Positions 7,221 to 16,113 of a stretch of 43,445 nt of DNA are shown here, one piece after another (positions within the stretch are counted from its first letter, which is position 1; every line of letters begins with the position of its first letter). A model generated the notes under the pieces. That model was given only the letters and a program-made list of their open reading frames with translations. It did no database searches and had not been told where the DNA came from. The stretch is from Akkermansiaceae bacterium (GTDB lineage: Bacteria > Verrucomicrobiota > Verrucomicrobiia > Verrucomicrobiales > Akkermansiaceae). The stretch lies in NCBI GenBank assembly GCA_015062015.1, contig SUVM01000003.1:1-43445 (forward strand). The letters are read 5' to 3'. The translations under genes were made by a program, and so were the position numbers.

Positions 7221-8401
7221 GCGAACGCTCCAAAGAGTACCGCCGTAATGTGGCAGCCGTTATTGTGGATGCTGCGGGGCGTGTCTTGCTGGGGCGTAAG
7301 AGCGATTCGTCTCGCTTTTGGCATTTTCCGCAAGGAGGTGTTGGTCATAAAGAAACTTTTGAGCAGGCTTTGTGGCGCGAGCTTCGGGAGGAAACCGGTT
7401 TGACCCCCGAGCACCTGCAAATCGTTGCCCGTGTAGGCGGGTTGCGCTACCAATACCGCAAAAAAAACAAAAAAAGCAAAGTGTGGGCAGGGCAGCAGCA
7501 AACATATTTTTTGTTACGCTGTACCGGGGCGCATGTTGTTGCAGATGCCGGGCATTCTGCAGAGTTTGCCAAGTTGGAGTGGCTGCCGTGGCGCACGCTT
7601 TCACCGCATATGTTTGTATCTTTTAAGCGCGAGGTGGCGCAAGAGGTATTGGCTGCGTTTTTCCCGCCCGATGTGCGGGATTTGGAAGCCTATTGGCAGC
7701 AATTGAATGCCTTGAGCCGCTACGAGTTTGGCCCGGATAGTATGTTGGCTGCATACGCGCCGGAGGATCGCTCTCTTTTTTTGGGCACTAAAGAAGAAGC
7801 CCGAGCCGCTATGGAAGATTTGCGGCACCGGGTACGCGCGGTGCAGCGGCAATGGGAAAGCATGGCACACCCGCCCCGCATGTTGGTGGTGATACACGAT
7901 GCTGCCCCCACCCCCGGCAAAAGAAGCATCAATTGCCTGCGTCATGCCGCGGATTTGCCGGATCCGCTACATGTGCAGGTATGTAGTCCCTTTGTATCTG
8001 CCGCTTTGCCGCAAGATGCGCTTGCGCCCGTTACGTTCCCACTCCCCCGAGCTTCGGAGTGCTTGTTGACGGCACATTCCCCCTATCGTGCCGTTCTTAC
8101 CGATACCGCGATGCACGACGCTATTGCCGATAACGAGCAACGCTTGCTTGAGCAGCAGGTGTGCCTCTTAAAATTGTATTTGCATATCTCGCCCGAGCAA
8201 TTCTTCAAAACCTGCCCCACAGCCCCGCCCGCTGCCTATGAAAACCATACCTCTGCCGCAGAATGCTTCTTGCGGCGCACAGCGCAGGTAGTGCCCTGGT
8301 TTATTATCCCCGCAGAAAAAAAGTGGTACCGAGATTTTGTTATTGCCACACTTTTGACGACAATGGCAGAAAATGCGACCACCGAAGCACTTTCTCGGTG
8401 A
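7217..8401 (+). CDS. Nudix hydrolase (RppH-like) fused to a degenerate PPK2-like domain
   Basis: Residues 1-150 are a Nudix domain of the RppH/IalA type: the box G-x5-E-x7-REUXEEXGU is intact at residues 40-62, so removal of pyrophosphate from 5'-triphosphate RNA or from dinucleoside polyphosphates is plausible. Residues about 180-385 resemble polyphosphate kinase 2: [30 protein letters not shown] (317-328) and [16 protein letters not shown] (359-374) follow PPK2 order. The catalytic parts are altered: the P-loop reads [11 protein letters not shown] in place of GxDAAGKxG, the FNRSxYED region is lost, and the lid segment after the HIS motif is largely deleted. The second half is therefore probably a binding or structural pseudo-domain. 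ATGA overlap with the upstream gene; asnS follows. Confidence 0.8.
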   Translation: MSERSKEYRRNVAAVIVDAAGRVLLGRKSDSSRFWHFPQGGVGHKETFEQALWRELREETGLTPEHLQIVARVGGLRYQYRKKNKKSKVWAGQQQTYFLLRCTGAHVVADAGHSAEFAKLEWLPWRTLSPHMFVSFKREVAQEVLAAFFPPDVRDLEAYWQQLNALSRYEFGPDSMLAAYAPEDRSLFLGTKEEARAAMEDLRHRVRAVQRQWESMAHPPRMLVVIHDAAPTPGKRSINCLRHAADLPDPLHVQVCSPFVSAALPQDALAPVTFPLPRASECLLTAHSPYRAVLTDTAMHDAIADNEQRLLEQQVCLLKLYLHISPEQFFKTCPTAPPAAYENHTSAAECFLRRTAQVVPWFIIPAEKKWYRDFVIATLLTTMAENATTEALSR

Positions 8402-8462
8402 AAAATGGGGCATTTGCCCGCCGATATCGAAAAATTGGCTCGCCAACGCGGACTCGGAGTGG

Positions 8463-8468
8463 TATAGT
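8463..8468 (+). promoter_or_regulatory. Candidate -10 element of asnS
   Basis: TATAGT lies six bases before the asnS ATG at 8475, a spacing that would give a leaderless mRNA. TTGGCT at 8435-8440 is 22 bases upstream, too far for a normal -35, so this remains tentative. Confidence 0.35.
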
Positions 8469-8474
8469 GGCTTC

Positions 8475-9839
8475 ATGAAAAGAACTCTGGTAAAACATGC
8501 GCTGGCAAGTGAGGCCGCGCAGGATTCTATTCTTGTTGAAGGGTGGGTGCGTACCCGCCGGGATTCTAAGGCTTTCTCCTTTTTGGAAATCAATGACGGC
8601 ACCTCTCTGGCATCCATTCAAGTTATTGCAGATGCCGGTATCCCCGGTTACGAAAATATCGGTAAAATGTCCACCGGGGCTTCTGTTTCCGTTGTAGGCC
8701 GCTTGGTAGAGAGCCCCGGCAAGCAGAAGTGGGAAATACAAGCCACAGAGTTGCGTCTGGTCGGCACATCGCCGGAAAGTTATCCCCTGCAGAAAAAGGG
8801 CCACTCCCCGGAGTTTTTGCGCACAATCGCCCATTTGCGCCCGCGTACCAACCTGTTCGGCGCTGTCTTCCGTACGCGTTCTCGTATAGCGGCTGCCGTG
8901 CATCAATTCTTTACGGAGCGTGATTTTGTGTGGGTGCATACCCCCATCATTACCGCGTCGGACTGCGAAGGTGCCGGCGAGATGTTCCACGTCACCACGC
9001 TAGATCCTTTGGCGGACAACAAGAGCTACGATAAGGATTTCTTTGGTAAAGCTGCCAGTTTGACCGTATCCGGCCAGTTGGAGGGAGAAACCTTTGCCTG
9101 CGCCCTTAGTAATATTTATACGTTCGGCCCCACTTTCCGTGCAGAAAACAGCAATACCACCCGACACGCAGCAGAGTTTTGGATGATTGAGCCCGAAATC
9201 GCCTTCTGCGATATTTTCGGCGATATGGATGTGGCAGAATCTTTCATCAAGCACATTGCCGACACCATGTTGGCCGATACCTCCGGCGATTTCGATTTCT
9301 TCTGCAAGTTTGTTGATAAAGGCCTGCGTGCCCGCTTGGAGGAAGTCAGCCAAAAGCCCTTCATCCGTTGCTCGTATACAGAGGCCATAGAGATTATGCT
9401 GGCCAGTGGAGAGAAGTTTGAGTATCCGCCCTATTGGGGGATGGATTTGCAGAGCGAGCACGAGCGCTTCCTGACAGAACGCCACTTCAAGAGCCCTGTT
9501 ATCGTTTACAACTATCCCAAGGAAATTAAGCCTTTCTACATGCGCCTTAATGATGATGGCAAAACTGTAACCGCTATGGATGTGCTGGTACCCGGTATCG
9601 GCGAAATTATCGGCGGTAGCCAACGTGAGGAGCGCTTGGACGTGCTCGAGGGCAACATCGCCCGCTTGGGTATGGATGCCGAGGCCTATTACTGGTACAA
9701 CGACCTCCGCCGCTATGGTACCGTGCCGCATGCCGGTTTTGGTGTCGGGTTCGAGCGTCTTATCATGTTTGTAACCGGCGTACAGAACATACGCGACGTG
9801 TTGCCCTACCCGCGTACCCCCCGTAACTGTGAATTCTGA
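8475..9839 (+). CDS. asnS: Asparaginyl-tRNA synthetase
   Basis: Class IIb aminoacyl-tRNA synthetase charging tRNA-Asn. The N-terminal OB fold (residues about 17-115) starts with [24 protein letters not shown]. Catalytic motif 2 is visible in [27 protein letters not shown] and motif 3 in [15 protein letters not shown] near the C-terminus. The absence of the AspRS insertion and the AsnRS-type FRAENSNT support Asn over Asp specificity. I start at the ATG at 8475 (454 residues, normal length); an in-frame ATG at 8373 would add 34 residues that overlap the previous gene and do not look like AsnRS. Confidence 0.95.
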   Translation: MKRTLVKHALASEAAQDSILVEGWVRTRRDSKAFSFLEINDGTSLASIQVIADAGIPGYENIGKMSTGASVSVVGRLVESPGKQKWEIQATELRLVGTSPESYPLQKKGHSPEFLRTIAHLRPRTNLFGAVFRTRSRIAAAVHQFFTERDFVWVHTPIITASDCEGAGEMFHVTTLDPLADNKSYDKDFFGKAASLTVSGQLEGETFACALSNIYTFGPTFRAENSNTTRHAAEFWMIEPEIAFCDIFGDMDVAESFIKHIADTMLADTSGDFDFFCKFVDKGLRARLEEVSQKPFIRCSYTEAIEIMLASGEKFEYPPYWGMDLQSEHERFLTERHFKSPVIVYNYPKEIKPFYMRLNDDGKTVTAMDVLVPGIGEIIGGSQREERLDVLEGNIARLGMDAEAYYWYNDLRRYGTVPHAGFGVGFERLIMFVTGVQNIRDVLPYPRTPRNCEF

Positions 9840-9860
9840 TTCCCGATACGCAGTTTTAGC

Positions 9861-9889
9861 TTGTCATGTAATTCTTTTAATGCTAAATT
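9861..9889 (+). promoter_or_regulatory. Promoter of the ROK-family gene
   Basis: TTGTCA (9861-9866), 17-base spacer, TAAATT (9884-9889). The -10 ends 14 bases before the ATG at 9904, giving a leader of about seven bases with no Shine-Dalgarno. Confidence 0.6.
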
Positions 9890-9903
9890 AATCTCGTAAC
9901 GTT

Positions 9904-11301
9904 ATGAATATCCAACCGAAATTCACACCTGTGCTCGACCCGGACTTCGTAGCTCCGGTACTTTGGAACAAGGCCTATGAGGAGAAGGTAGCCGCTACCC
10001 CCGATTCTCATGCCATTGATATTGCTCTTACCCGTATCGACGGAACCTGCTTCCGTTGGAGCGGTAAAGTGTTGCCCTCTTCCGAGGAGAACGACGCTCT
10101 GAACAATCAGTACATTGAGCGTATTGTTAAGTTCTTGCTTTGGATGAAAGGCGGCTGCACCATTATGGTTGCCGGTGATGACAAGATTGCCGATATGCTG
10201 GCTGCAACATACTGTGCCGGGGGTGCCCGCGAGTTCGACTGGGATTTCATCGGTAAAAAGATTTACGACCGTCCCATCGAGGTGGTGAAGGTAGCCTGCG
10301 CTTGCGAACTGCCCGCAGAAAACTCTACCTCCGTTTCTCTGGGGCGCAATCTGGACGGCTACCGCATCGGTTTCGACCTCGGCGGTTCGGACCGCAAGTG
10401 CGCCGCCGTAATCAACGGCGAGGTAGTGTACTCCGAAGAAGTGGTGTGGGACCCCTACCACCAGACGGACCCCAACTACCAGGTAGAGGGTGTGCACGAC
10501 TCCTTGGAGCGTGCTGCTAAGCACTTGCCGCAGGTAGATGCCATCGGCGGTTCCGCTGCCGGTGTGTATGTGAACAGCGAGCCCCGCGTCGGCTCTCTTT
10601 TCCGTGGCATTGCTCAGGATGATTTTGTGAACGTCATTCGCCCCATGTTCAAGAACCTCAAGGACCGCTGGAGCAAGATTCAGGGCAAAGAGGTACCGTT
10701 TGAGGTGGTGAACGACGGCGAGGTAACGGCTCTTGCCGGTGCCATGGGCATGAACGATGATGCCGTGCTCGGCATTGCCATGGGTACCTCTCTGGCTGCC
10801 GGTTATGTGGACCCCGAGGGGCATATCATGCCTTGGCTCAACGAGCTTGCTTTCGTACCCGTTGACTATCAGCAGGACGGCGGCGTAGACGAATGGTCCC
10901 GCGATAAAGGTGTGGGTGCCATGTATTTCTCCCAGCAGGCTGTGGCTCGTTTGGCTCCGCGTGCCGGTTTCGAGTTCGGTGCCATGCCGTACCCGGAGCA
11001 GCTTAAAAAGGTGCAAGCCGCTATGGCAGAGGGAGACGAGCGCGCCCGCAAGATATACGAGACAATCGGCGTAGAGTTTGGTTACACCATTGCCTATTTC
11101 TCCAAATTCTATGCACTGCGCAATCTGCTCTTCCTGGGGCGTGTTGCTACCGGCGAAGGCGGGCAAATCATCATCGACAAGGCTAACGAGGTGCTTGCCT
11201 CCGAGTTCCCCGAGCTGGCCATCACGCTTTGCGTGCCCGATGAAAAGACGAAGCGCCATGGGCAGGCCGTTGCAGCCGCATCGCTGCCCAAGCTTGCTTA
11301 A
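9904..11301 (+). CDS. ROK-family sugar kinase-like protein with N-terminal extension
   Basis: The C-terminal part (about residue 152 onward) has the ROK/actin-like ATPase fold: phosphate-1 loop YRIGFDLGGSDRKCAAVING, the VVNDGEVTALAGA element with the candidate catalytic Asp, and the second phosphate loop GIAMGTSLAAGYVDPEGHI. Such proteins phosphorylate glucose or other hexoses, or act as sugar-sensing regulators. The usual ROK zinc-binding cysteine cluster (CxCGxxGC) is not present. The first 150 residues form an extension with no recognised domain; it is not a helix-turn-helix by eye, so a regulator of the NagC/Mlc type is less likely. A monocistronic unit is suggested by its own promoter and the terminator at 11316-11354. 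Confidence 0.75.
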   Translation: MNIQPKFTPVLDPDFVAPVLWNKAYEEKVAATPDSHAIDIALTRIDGTCFRWSGKVLPSSEENDALNNQYIERIVKFLLWMKGGCTIMVAGDDKIADMLAATYCAGGAREFDWDFIGKKIYDRPIEVVKVACACELPAENSTSVSLGRNLDGYRIGFDLGGSDRKCAAVINGEVVYSEEVVWDPYHQTDPNYQVEGVHDSLERAAKHLPQVDAIGGSAAGVYVNSEPRVGSLFRGIAQDDFVNVIRPMFKNLKDRWSKIQGKEVPFEVVNDGEVTALAGAMGMNDDAVLGIAMGTSLAAGYVDPEGHIMPWLNELAFVPVDYQQDGGVDEWSRDKGVGAMYFSQQAVARLAPRAGFEFGAMPYPEQLKKVQAAMAEGDERARKIYETIGVEFGYTIAYFSKFYALRNLLFLGRVATGEGGQIIIDKANEVLASEFPELAITLCVPDEKTKRHGQAVAAASLPKLA

Positions 11302-11315
11302 TGCCATTTAACAAG

Positions 11316-11354
11316 CAGGAGCCGGTGCCCGTATTCAGCCCGGCTCCTGTTTTG
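11316..11354 (+). terminator. Intrinsic terminator after the ROK gene
   Basis: A perfect 10-bp stem CAGGAGCCGG (11316-11325) / CCGGCTCCTG (11340-11349) with a 14-base loop, followed by TTTTG. It starts 15 bases after the ROK stop codon and isolates that gene from the kinase gene. Confidence 0.85.
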
Positions 11355-11385
11355 TATCAATCTTTTTAATTATTTAACAAAGACA

Positions 11386-13404
11386 ATGGCCGGCGGTATA
11401 GAGACATGGTATTGCCCGGAGTGTTCCACCCCGGTAGATATTGCGTCCTTGGGTTTTTACACCGAGGTAAAGTGCCCGTCCTGCGGGCGCGAGGACCATG
11501 TGCATGTACTGTTGGCCAACTTTCGGCTGGAGGGGTTGTTGGGTATCGGCGGCATGAGCGTGGTGCTGCGCGGGCGCGATGTGCTGCTGAATCGGCCCGT
11601 AGCCATTAAATTGTTGAATGATACCTACCGCGAGCGTCCGGAGCGTATAGCACGCTTCGAGAACGAGTGCTCCCTTATGGCTAAAGTACGCCACGAAAAC
11701 GTGGTTTCCGTGTACTCTGCGGGCTGGGCCAAGGAGCAATTTTATATTGCCATGGAGTTGCTGGAGGGCGATAACCTGGAGTCTCTCGTTACAACCGAGC
11801 AGCCCTTGCAACCCCTGCGTGCCATAGATATTACCATTCAGATTGCCCGGGGGCTGGAGGCCGCACACCGCGCCGGTATGTTGCATAGGGACATGAAGCC
11901 CGGCAACGTCATCATTACCCCGGATGGCGTGGCAAAGGTGTTGGATTTCGGCTTAGCCCAGGCAGATTCCGAGGAAGACACGGAAGAAGTCATTTGGGCT
12001 ACCCCATACTATGTAGCCCCCGAAACCCTGCAACGCGGCGCGGAAGATGCCCGTACCGATATTTACTCTCTGGGTATGACGCTCCGATACCTCTTAACCG
12101 GTATCGAAACCCTCGGCGAAAATCATCATTCCGTATCAGCCTTGTTAGAGGCTAAACATCAGTTACCGACTCTGGAAAAGATTTTACCCAAGGCAGATGA
12201 TACCCTGTGCGATTTGGTAAATCATATGACGGAGTTTTTGCCCGAAAATCGGCATGATAATTATGCGGATTTGCTTGCAGAACTCTGCGAAGTGCGCTCT
12301 GTGTTGAAGGAGAAACAGTTGGTAAAAACATCCCCGCGTAAGCGCCTGGTTCGCCTGCGCAACAGGTTGATTGCCGGTACCTCCGTAGTCATAGTTGGTG
12401 TGGGTGCCTTTTTCGGCGGTTATTACCTCAATACGCCATCTCCTCAACAGGCCGTTCTGCCTGTAGCTGCTTCCTCTGCTATGGGGGCTGCCCATGCCTC
12501 CTCCGTCAGCGCTGCATTCAAGGCAATGCGTAAATCTCGTTGGGATAAAGCTTTGGAGCACTTCAATAAGCAACTTACCCCGGAAGCAGAGCCTACACAA
12601 GCTGCTTGGTCCGCTTTGCATGCAGCGGCATTGGCCTATTTGCTCAACAAGGATGCCGCCCTTGTAGACGACTATGTGGCCGCCTACCGCAACGCCGTGC
12701 AAGGCATGCCCGAATCCGGCATCGCGAGCGAAGAAATCGCTCGCCAACTTCGCATCATTAACCAAGCCCTGGATACCCCGGAAAAGTTATCGGAGGTGGC
12801 AGATCGCCGCTTGCTGGGGCTGGCACATATTTTGGCCGTACGTTATTATTTACAAACAAACGCGGCCAATAAGGCAAAGGCAGCTATCGCTGCCGCGTGC
12901 GATGAGTTTAAGCTTGTGGGTAGCTCCCCTTACGACTCCGCATATTTCGACTTGGCGCAACAGCTGGAAACAACGTATACCACTGTTTTCTACATTGCAT
13001 CATACCACGAGGCTTTACAATTGTTGGCCGACCATCAATTTGACGAGGCAGAGCGTAAATTAAATGATTTGCAGGTGCAAGCAGGCGATAAGGCGGAAGA
13101 AATTCGCGTGCTCGCAGAGCTTTGCAGCCTTGGTAAAACCTTGCAGGATACCTTGGTGAGAGTCATGAAAGATGCCTATACCCCCGGGTTGAAAGCAGAT
13201 GATTTTATAAAACTCAACAACGAGAAAAAATTTGTCAACAATCAGCGCGCAAGAGAGATTTGCACTCTTTTATCATTGTTGTCTCACTCCTATACCAAGG
13301 CATTCGAGGAAAACCCATACAAATCGAAGCCGGATAGTAACGAGCCCCTTGCCATCCTGTTGAGGGATTGGCAAAGACGCCTTGCGCCTTACATGAACGA
13401 GTAA
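11386..13404 (+). CDS. Membrane Ser/Thr protein kinase with N-terminal zinc ribbon
   Basis: A Hanks-type (PknB-like) kinase of 672 residues. Residues 1-38 hold a zinc ribbon with Cys10, Cys13, Cys30 and Cys33 (CPEC and CPSC). The kinase domain (about 46-300) keeps all key elements: glycine loop GIGGMSVV (53-60), VAIK with Lys75, Glu94 in the C-helix, HRDMKPGN (167-174), DFG (187-189) and APE (211-213). It should thus be active. After a basic juxtamembrane segment there is one membrane helix (328-348), then about 320 extracytoplasmic residues that look all-helical, resembling tetratricopeptide-like or other helical repeats without clear consensus. A sensor role for the outer domain is inference. 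Its 3' end overlaps priA, which converges on it, by 16 bases. Confidence 0.88.
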   Translation: MAGGIETWYCPECSTPVDIASLGFYTEVKCPSCGREDHVHVLLANFRLEGLLGIGGMSVVLRGRDVLLNRPVAIKLLNDTYRERPERIARFENECSLMAKVRHENVVSVYSAGWAKEQFYIAMELLEGDNLESLVTTEQPLQPLRAIDITIQIARGLEAAHRAGMLHRDMKPGNVIITPDGVAKVLDFGLAQADSEEDTEEVIWATPYYVAPETLQRGAEDARTDIYSLGMTLRYLLTGIETLGENHHSVSALLEAKHQLPTLEKILPKADDTLCDLVNHMTEFLPENRHDNYADLLAELCEVRSVLKEKQLVKTSPRKRLVRLRNRLIAGTSVVIVGVGAFFGGYYLNTPSPQQAVLPVAASSAMGAAHASSVSAAFKAMRKSRWDKALEHFNKQLTPEAEPTQAAWSALHAAALAYLLNKDAALVDDYVAAYRNAVQGMPESGIASEEIARQLRIINQALDTPEKLSEVADRRLLGLAHILAVRYYLQTNAANKAKAAIAAACDEFKLVGSSPYDSAYFDLAQQLETTYTTVFYIASYHEALQLLADHQFDEAERKLNDLQVQAGDKAEEIRVLAELCSLGKTLQDTLVRVMKDAYTPGLKADDFIKLNNEKKFVNNQRAREICTLLSLLSHSYTKAFEENPYKSKPDSNEPLAILLRDWQRRLAPYMNE

Positions 13405-15638
13405 GCGTCTATATCCAGCGTTATCGTCACATCCTCCCCGGCATTCAGTTTGCGAATTTCTGCGGAAACCACATCCGCAATCAGCCGTGCGCTGCTGCAT
13501 TTGAGGGTGCATTGAAAGCGGTACTGTCCATAGGCTTTGGCAATGGGGGCGGGCATAGGGTCGCAGATGCTGACGGAGCCCGGCATGCAAGCCAGCAGGC
13601 GTTTGTGGAGCGTGTTGACGGAGAACTCTGCCACCTCCTCTTTAACCGAGCGTACCGTTAACACAGCCATATGGGTGTAGGGCGGAAACTCCAGCTCTTG
13701 GCGCAATTTCAGTTCATCTTCTGCAAAGCCGTCCGTATCATGCCTGCGTGCATATTGAATGGCTGCTGCATGCGGCGTGTAGGTTTGGATGATTACCTCT
13801 CCGTCAATATCCCCACGTCCTGCGCGGCCTGCCACCTGCGTAAGCAGTTGGAATGTGCGCTCTGCTGCACGCGGATCCGGCATGCTCAACCCAATATCCG
13901 CATTCAGCACCCCCACCAAGGTAACCCCGGGAAAATCCAATCCTTTGGATATCATTTGCGTGCCCAACAAAATATCGATTCGGTGAGCTCGAAAATCTGC
14001 CAGTATATCCCGCAGTGCGTTTTTGCGAGTTGTTACATCGGCATCCACTCGCCGAATCCTTGCCTGCGGAAAGCACCGTTGCAGCACTCGCTCCACTTTC
14101 TGCGTGCCGTACCCCTCTAATAAAATACCGGCGGACCCGCACTGCGGGCACTTTTTGGGTGTTGCGGCGCGGTAGCCGCAAATATGGCAAATCAGGCGGT
14201 CTTCTGTCACATGGTAGGTGAGGGGGATAGCGCAATGCTCGCAACACACCATGTGCCCGCAATCCGGGCATTGCAAAGACCTCGCAAAGCCGCGCCTGTT
14301 GAGCAGTAAAATCGTTTGTTCCCCTTTGCGCAGCCTGTCTTCTATGGCCATGCGTAACCGCTCGGACAAGATGCCGAGGTTGCGTTTATCCTTGGCTTCT
14401 GTGCGCATGTCCAGCACGCGCGTCAGGGGCAGGCGCTGCCCGTCCGCACGTTTATCCATACGCAGCATGGTATATTTGCCGGAGTGTACGTTAAAAAGCG
14501 TTTCCAGCGATGGTGTGGCAGAGCCCAGCACAACGCAGGCATTTTCCAAATGGGCGCGCAGCACGGCCAAATCTCGCCCGTGGTAACGCGGCGTGTTCTC
14601 TTGTTTGTATGAGGCATCGTGCTCTTCGTCCACAATAATGAGCCCCGGGCGTTGCACCGGGGCAAAAAGGGCAGAGCGCGGCCCGATGGCAATGCGGGCT
14701 TCCCCGTTTCGGATGGCGTGCCACTCATCGAAACGTTCACCATCGCTCATAGCACTGTGCAGAATCGCCACCTTAGTGTTGCTTTCGCAAAAACGGCTTT
14801 TGAAGCGTGCCATCGTCTGCGGCGTAAGAGAAATCTCCGGCACCAATATTAACACTCCTTTGCCTTGTTGCAACACATGCGCTGCCGCTTGCAGGTACAC
14901 CTCCGTTTTGCCGGAGCCGGTAACACCTTGCAATACAATAGGCTTAGGTTTATCGGCTTCACATGCAGCCGTAATCGCGCTTAGGGCGGCCTCTTGCTCA
15001 TCGTTCAGGGCTAAAGGGGCAGAGGGCGCAAACACCTCATCCCCCACAGGGTCGCGGTGCACTGCCTCATCTTCTATGCGTACAAAACCGCGCTTCTCCA
15101 GCGCGCGGCAGGGGGCTAATGCCGGGCTGCCGCCTAAATCTGCCAATGGCTCTCGCTTTTTTTCACCTTGGTGCAGGTAACGCAGAATAGCCGCTTGTCG
15201 GGGGGCGCGAGTATTGATTTTGTTCATTTCCTCATCTCCCGGCCATTGGGTCAGCACCACCATCTTGCGGGTCTTCTCTTCGTGGCGCTCGCGGCGCACC
15301 GGCTCGGGTACAATGCAGCGAATCAACTGCTCCACCGGCACCGCATAATATCGTGCAGCCCATTCTGCCAAATCCATCAGCTTATCGCTTACGGCGGGGG
15401 CATCTTCAATTAATGCCGCCAGCGGCTTGAGGTGGTTTTTCCAAACGGCCTCCGGCGTGCCGACGGAAATCACCGTGCCCGTTGTGAGCCTGTTGCGCAG
15501 CGGAATCATGACGCGGTATCCGCGTGTAATATGTTGCATGCTCTCCGGTATGGCGTAATCCAGCACCATATCGTTAAAGCCATCCAGCAACACGCGAGCT
15601 GCCCGTATGCTGCTCTCCGCTCCGAACAAATCGTTCAT
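13389..15638 (-). CDS. priA: Primosomal protein N' (replication restart helicase)
   Basis: Superfamily 2 DNA helicase that recognises stalled forks and reloads the replicative helicase. Motifs: Walker A GVTGSGKTE (238-246), DEEH box (337-340) and paired zinc-binding cysteines in CPDCGHMVCCEHC ... CHICGYRAATPKKCPQCG (about 455-500). The N-terminal DNA-binding domain (about 10-110) carries DYAIPESMQHITRGYRVMIP. Length is 749, normal. Start chosen at 15638: the ATG follows the khpA stop by one base, and the string AGGGGGTGAG just before it is one of the few good Shine-Dalgarno sequences in the window. The gene converges on and overlaps the kinase gene by 16 bases. Confidence 0.95.
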   Translation of the reverse strand: MNDLFGAESSIRAARVLLDGFNDMVLDYAIPESMQHITRGYRVMIPLRNRLTTGTVISVGTPEAVWKNHLKPLAALIEDAPAVSDKLMDLAEWAARYYAVPVEQLIRCIVPEPVRRERHEEKTRKMVVLTQWPGDEEMNKINTRAPRQAAILRYLHQGEKKREPLADLGGSPALAPCRALEKRGFVRIEDEAVHRDPVGDEVFAPSAPLALNDEQEAALSAITAACEADKPKPIVLQGVTGSGKTEVYLQAAAHVLQQGKGVLILVPEISLTPQTMARFKSRFCESNTKVAILHSAMSDGERFDEWHAIRNGEARIAIGPRSALFAPVQRPGLIIVDEEHDASYKQENTPRYHGRDLAVLRAHLENACVVLGSATPSLETLFNVHSGKYTMLRMDKRADGQRLPLTRVLDMRTEAKDKRNLGILSERLRMAIEDRLRKGEQTILLLNRRGFARSLQCPDCGHMVCCEHCAIPLTYHVTEDRLICHICGYRAATPKKCPQCGSAGILLEGYGTQKVERVLQRCFPQARIRRVDADVTTRKNALRDILADFRAHRIDILLGTQMISKGLDFPGVTLVGVLNADIGLSMPDPRAAERTFQLLTQVAGRAGRGDIDGEVIIQTYTPHAAAIQYARRHDTDGFAEDELKLRQELEFPPYTHMAVLTVRSVKEEVAEFSVNTLHKRLLACMPGSVSICDPMPAPIAKAYGQYRFQCTLKCSSARLIADVVSAEIRKLNAGEDVTITLDIDAYSFM

Positions 15639-15639
15639 C

Positions 15640-15915
15640 TCACCCCCTTACTTCTTCGCTAGACTCTATATGCACCACCACTTTTATGCCGGCTTTTTCT
15701 CCGGCAGCCTTCGCCATCGACCGTATGGCCGATGCCGTCATTCCGTTTCGGCCTATGACTCGTGCTACATCCCCGGCTTCCAGCAACAACCTAAAACGTA
15801 TTACCCCCTCGCTCTCGCTAGGGGTGGCTGTAATTTGCGCTTTCTCCGGATGCGCAATCAGCGGAAAAATGACTCTTTCTAAATAATTTCTGATGGCTCG
15901 CTCGAGTTGCTGCAT
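15640..15915 (-). CDS. khpA: KH-domain RNA-binding protein
   Basis: A 91-residue single KH-domain protein of the KhpA/YlqC family. The GXXG loop is GRNG within DVARVIGRNGMTASAIRSM at about residues 49-67. KhpA proteins bind RNA, often with KhpB/Jag, and affect cell size and division; in many genomes they lie beside ribosomal or trm/rim genes, but here the partner is priA. The first 30 residues (LERAIRNYLERVIFPLIAHPE) fit the usual N-terminal helix. The stop TGA is one base from the priA ATG, so the two are translationally coupled. Confidence 0.9.
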   Translation of the reverse strand: MQQLERAIRNYLERVIFPLIAHPEKAQITATPSESEGVIRFRLLLEAGDVARVIGRNGMTASAIRSMAKAAGEKAGIKVVVHIESSEEVRG

Positions 15916-15937
15916 ATCGGGTTAGGTGCTTTGCTAC

Positions 15938-15966
15938 ATCTTACCGCACACCCTTGCTCTTGTCAA
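15938..15966 (-). promoter_or_regulatory. Promoter of khpA-priA
   Basis: TTGACA (15961-15966), 17-base spacer, TAAGAT (15938-15943). The -10 ends 22 bases before the khpA ATG at 15915. Confidence 0.7.
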
Positions 15967-16056
15967 GCTTTGCCAAGCGGGGGGATGCGGTCTACGCCTT
16001 CTTTTTATACACGCTTGCGGCTTGTTGTAAAGAAAGGCAGTACCCCAAGTGCAGAA

Positions 16057-16074
16057 CGGGGGCTTGCGCCCCCG
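16057..16074 (-). terminator. GC-rich hairpin downstream of serA
   Basis: CGGGGGC (16057-16063), a four-base loop, GCCCCCG (16068-16074), about 40 bases past the serA stop on the minus strand. There is no clear T-run, so it may be a weak terminator or an mRNA-end stabiliser. Confidence 0.45.
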
Positions 16075-16113
16075 CTATAGATAAAGATGAGAACGTGCTT
16101 AACTTTCTCTTTA

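Noticed and set aside
9883-11307. A 474-codon open frame on the minus strand opposite the ROK gene
   Set aside because: The plus strand encodes a clear ROK domain; the antisense frame is open because of codon bias and shows no family-like motif.
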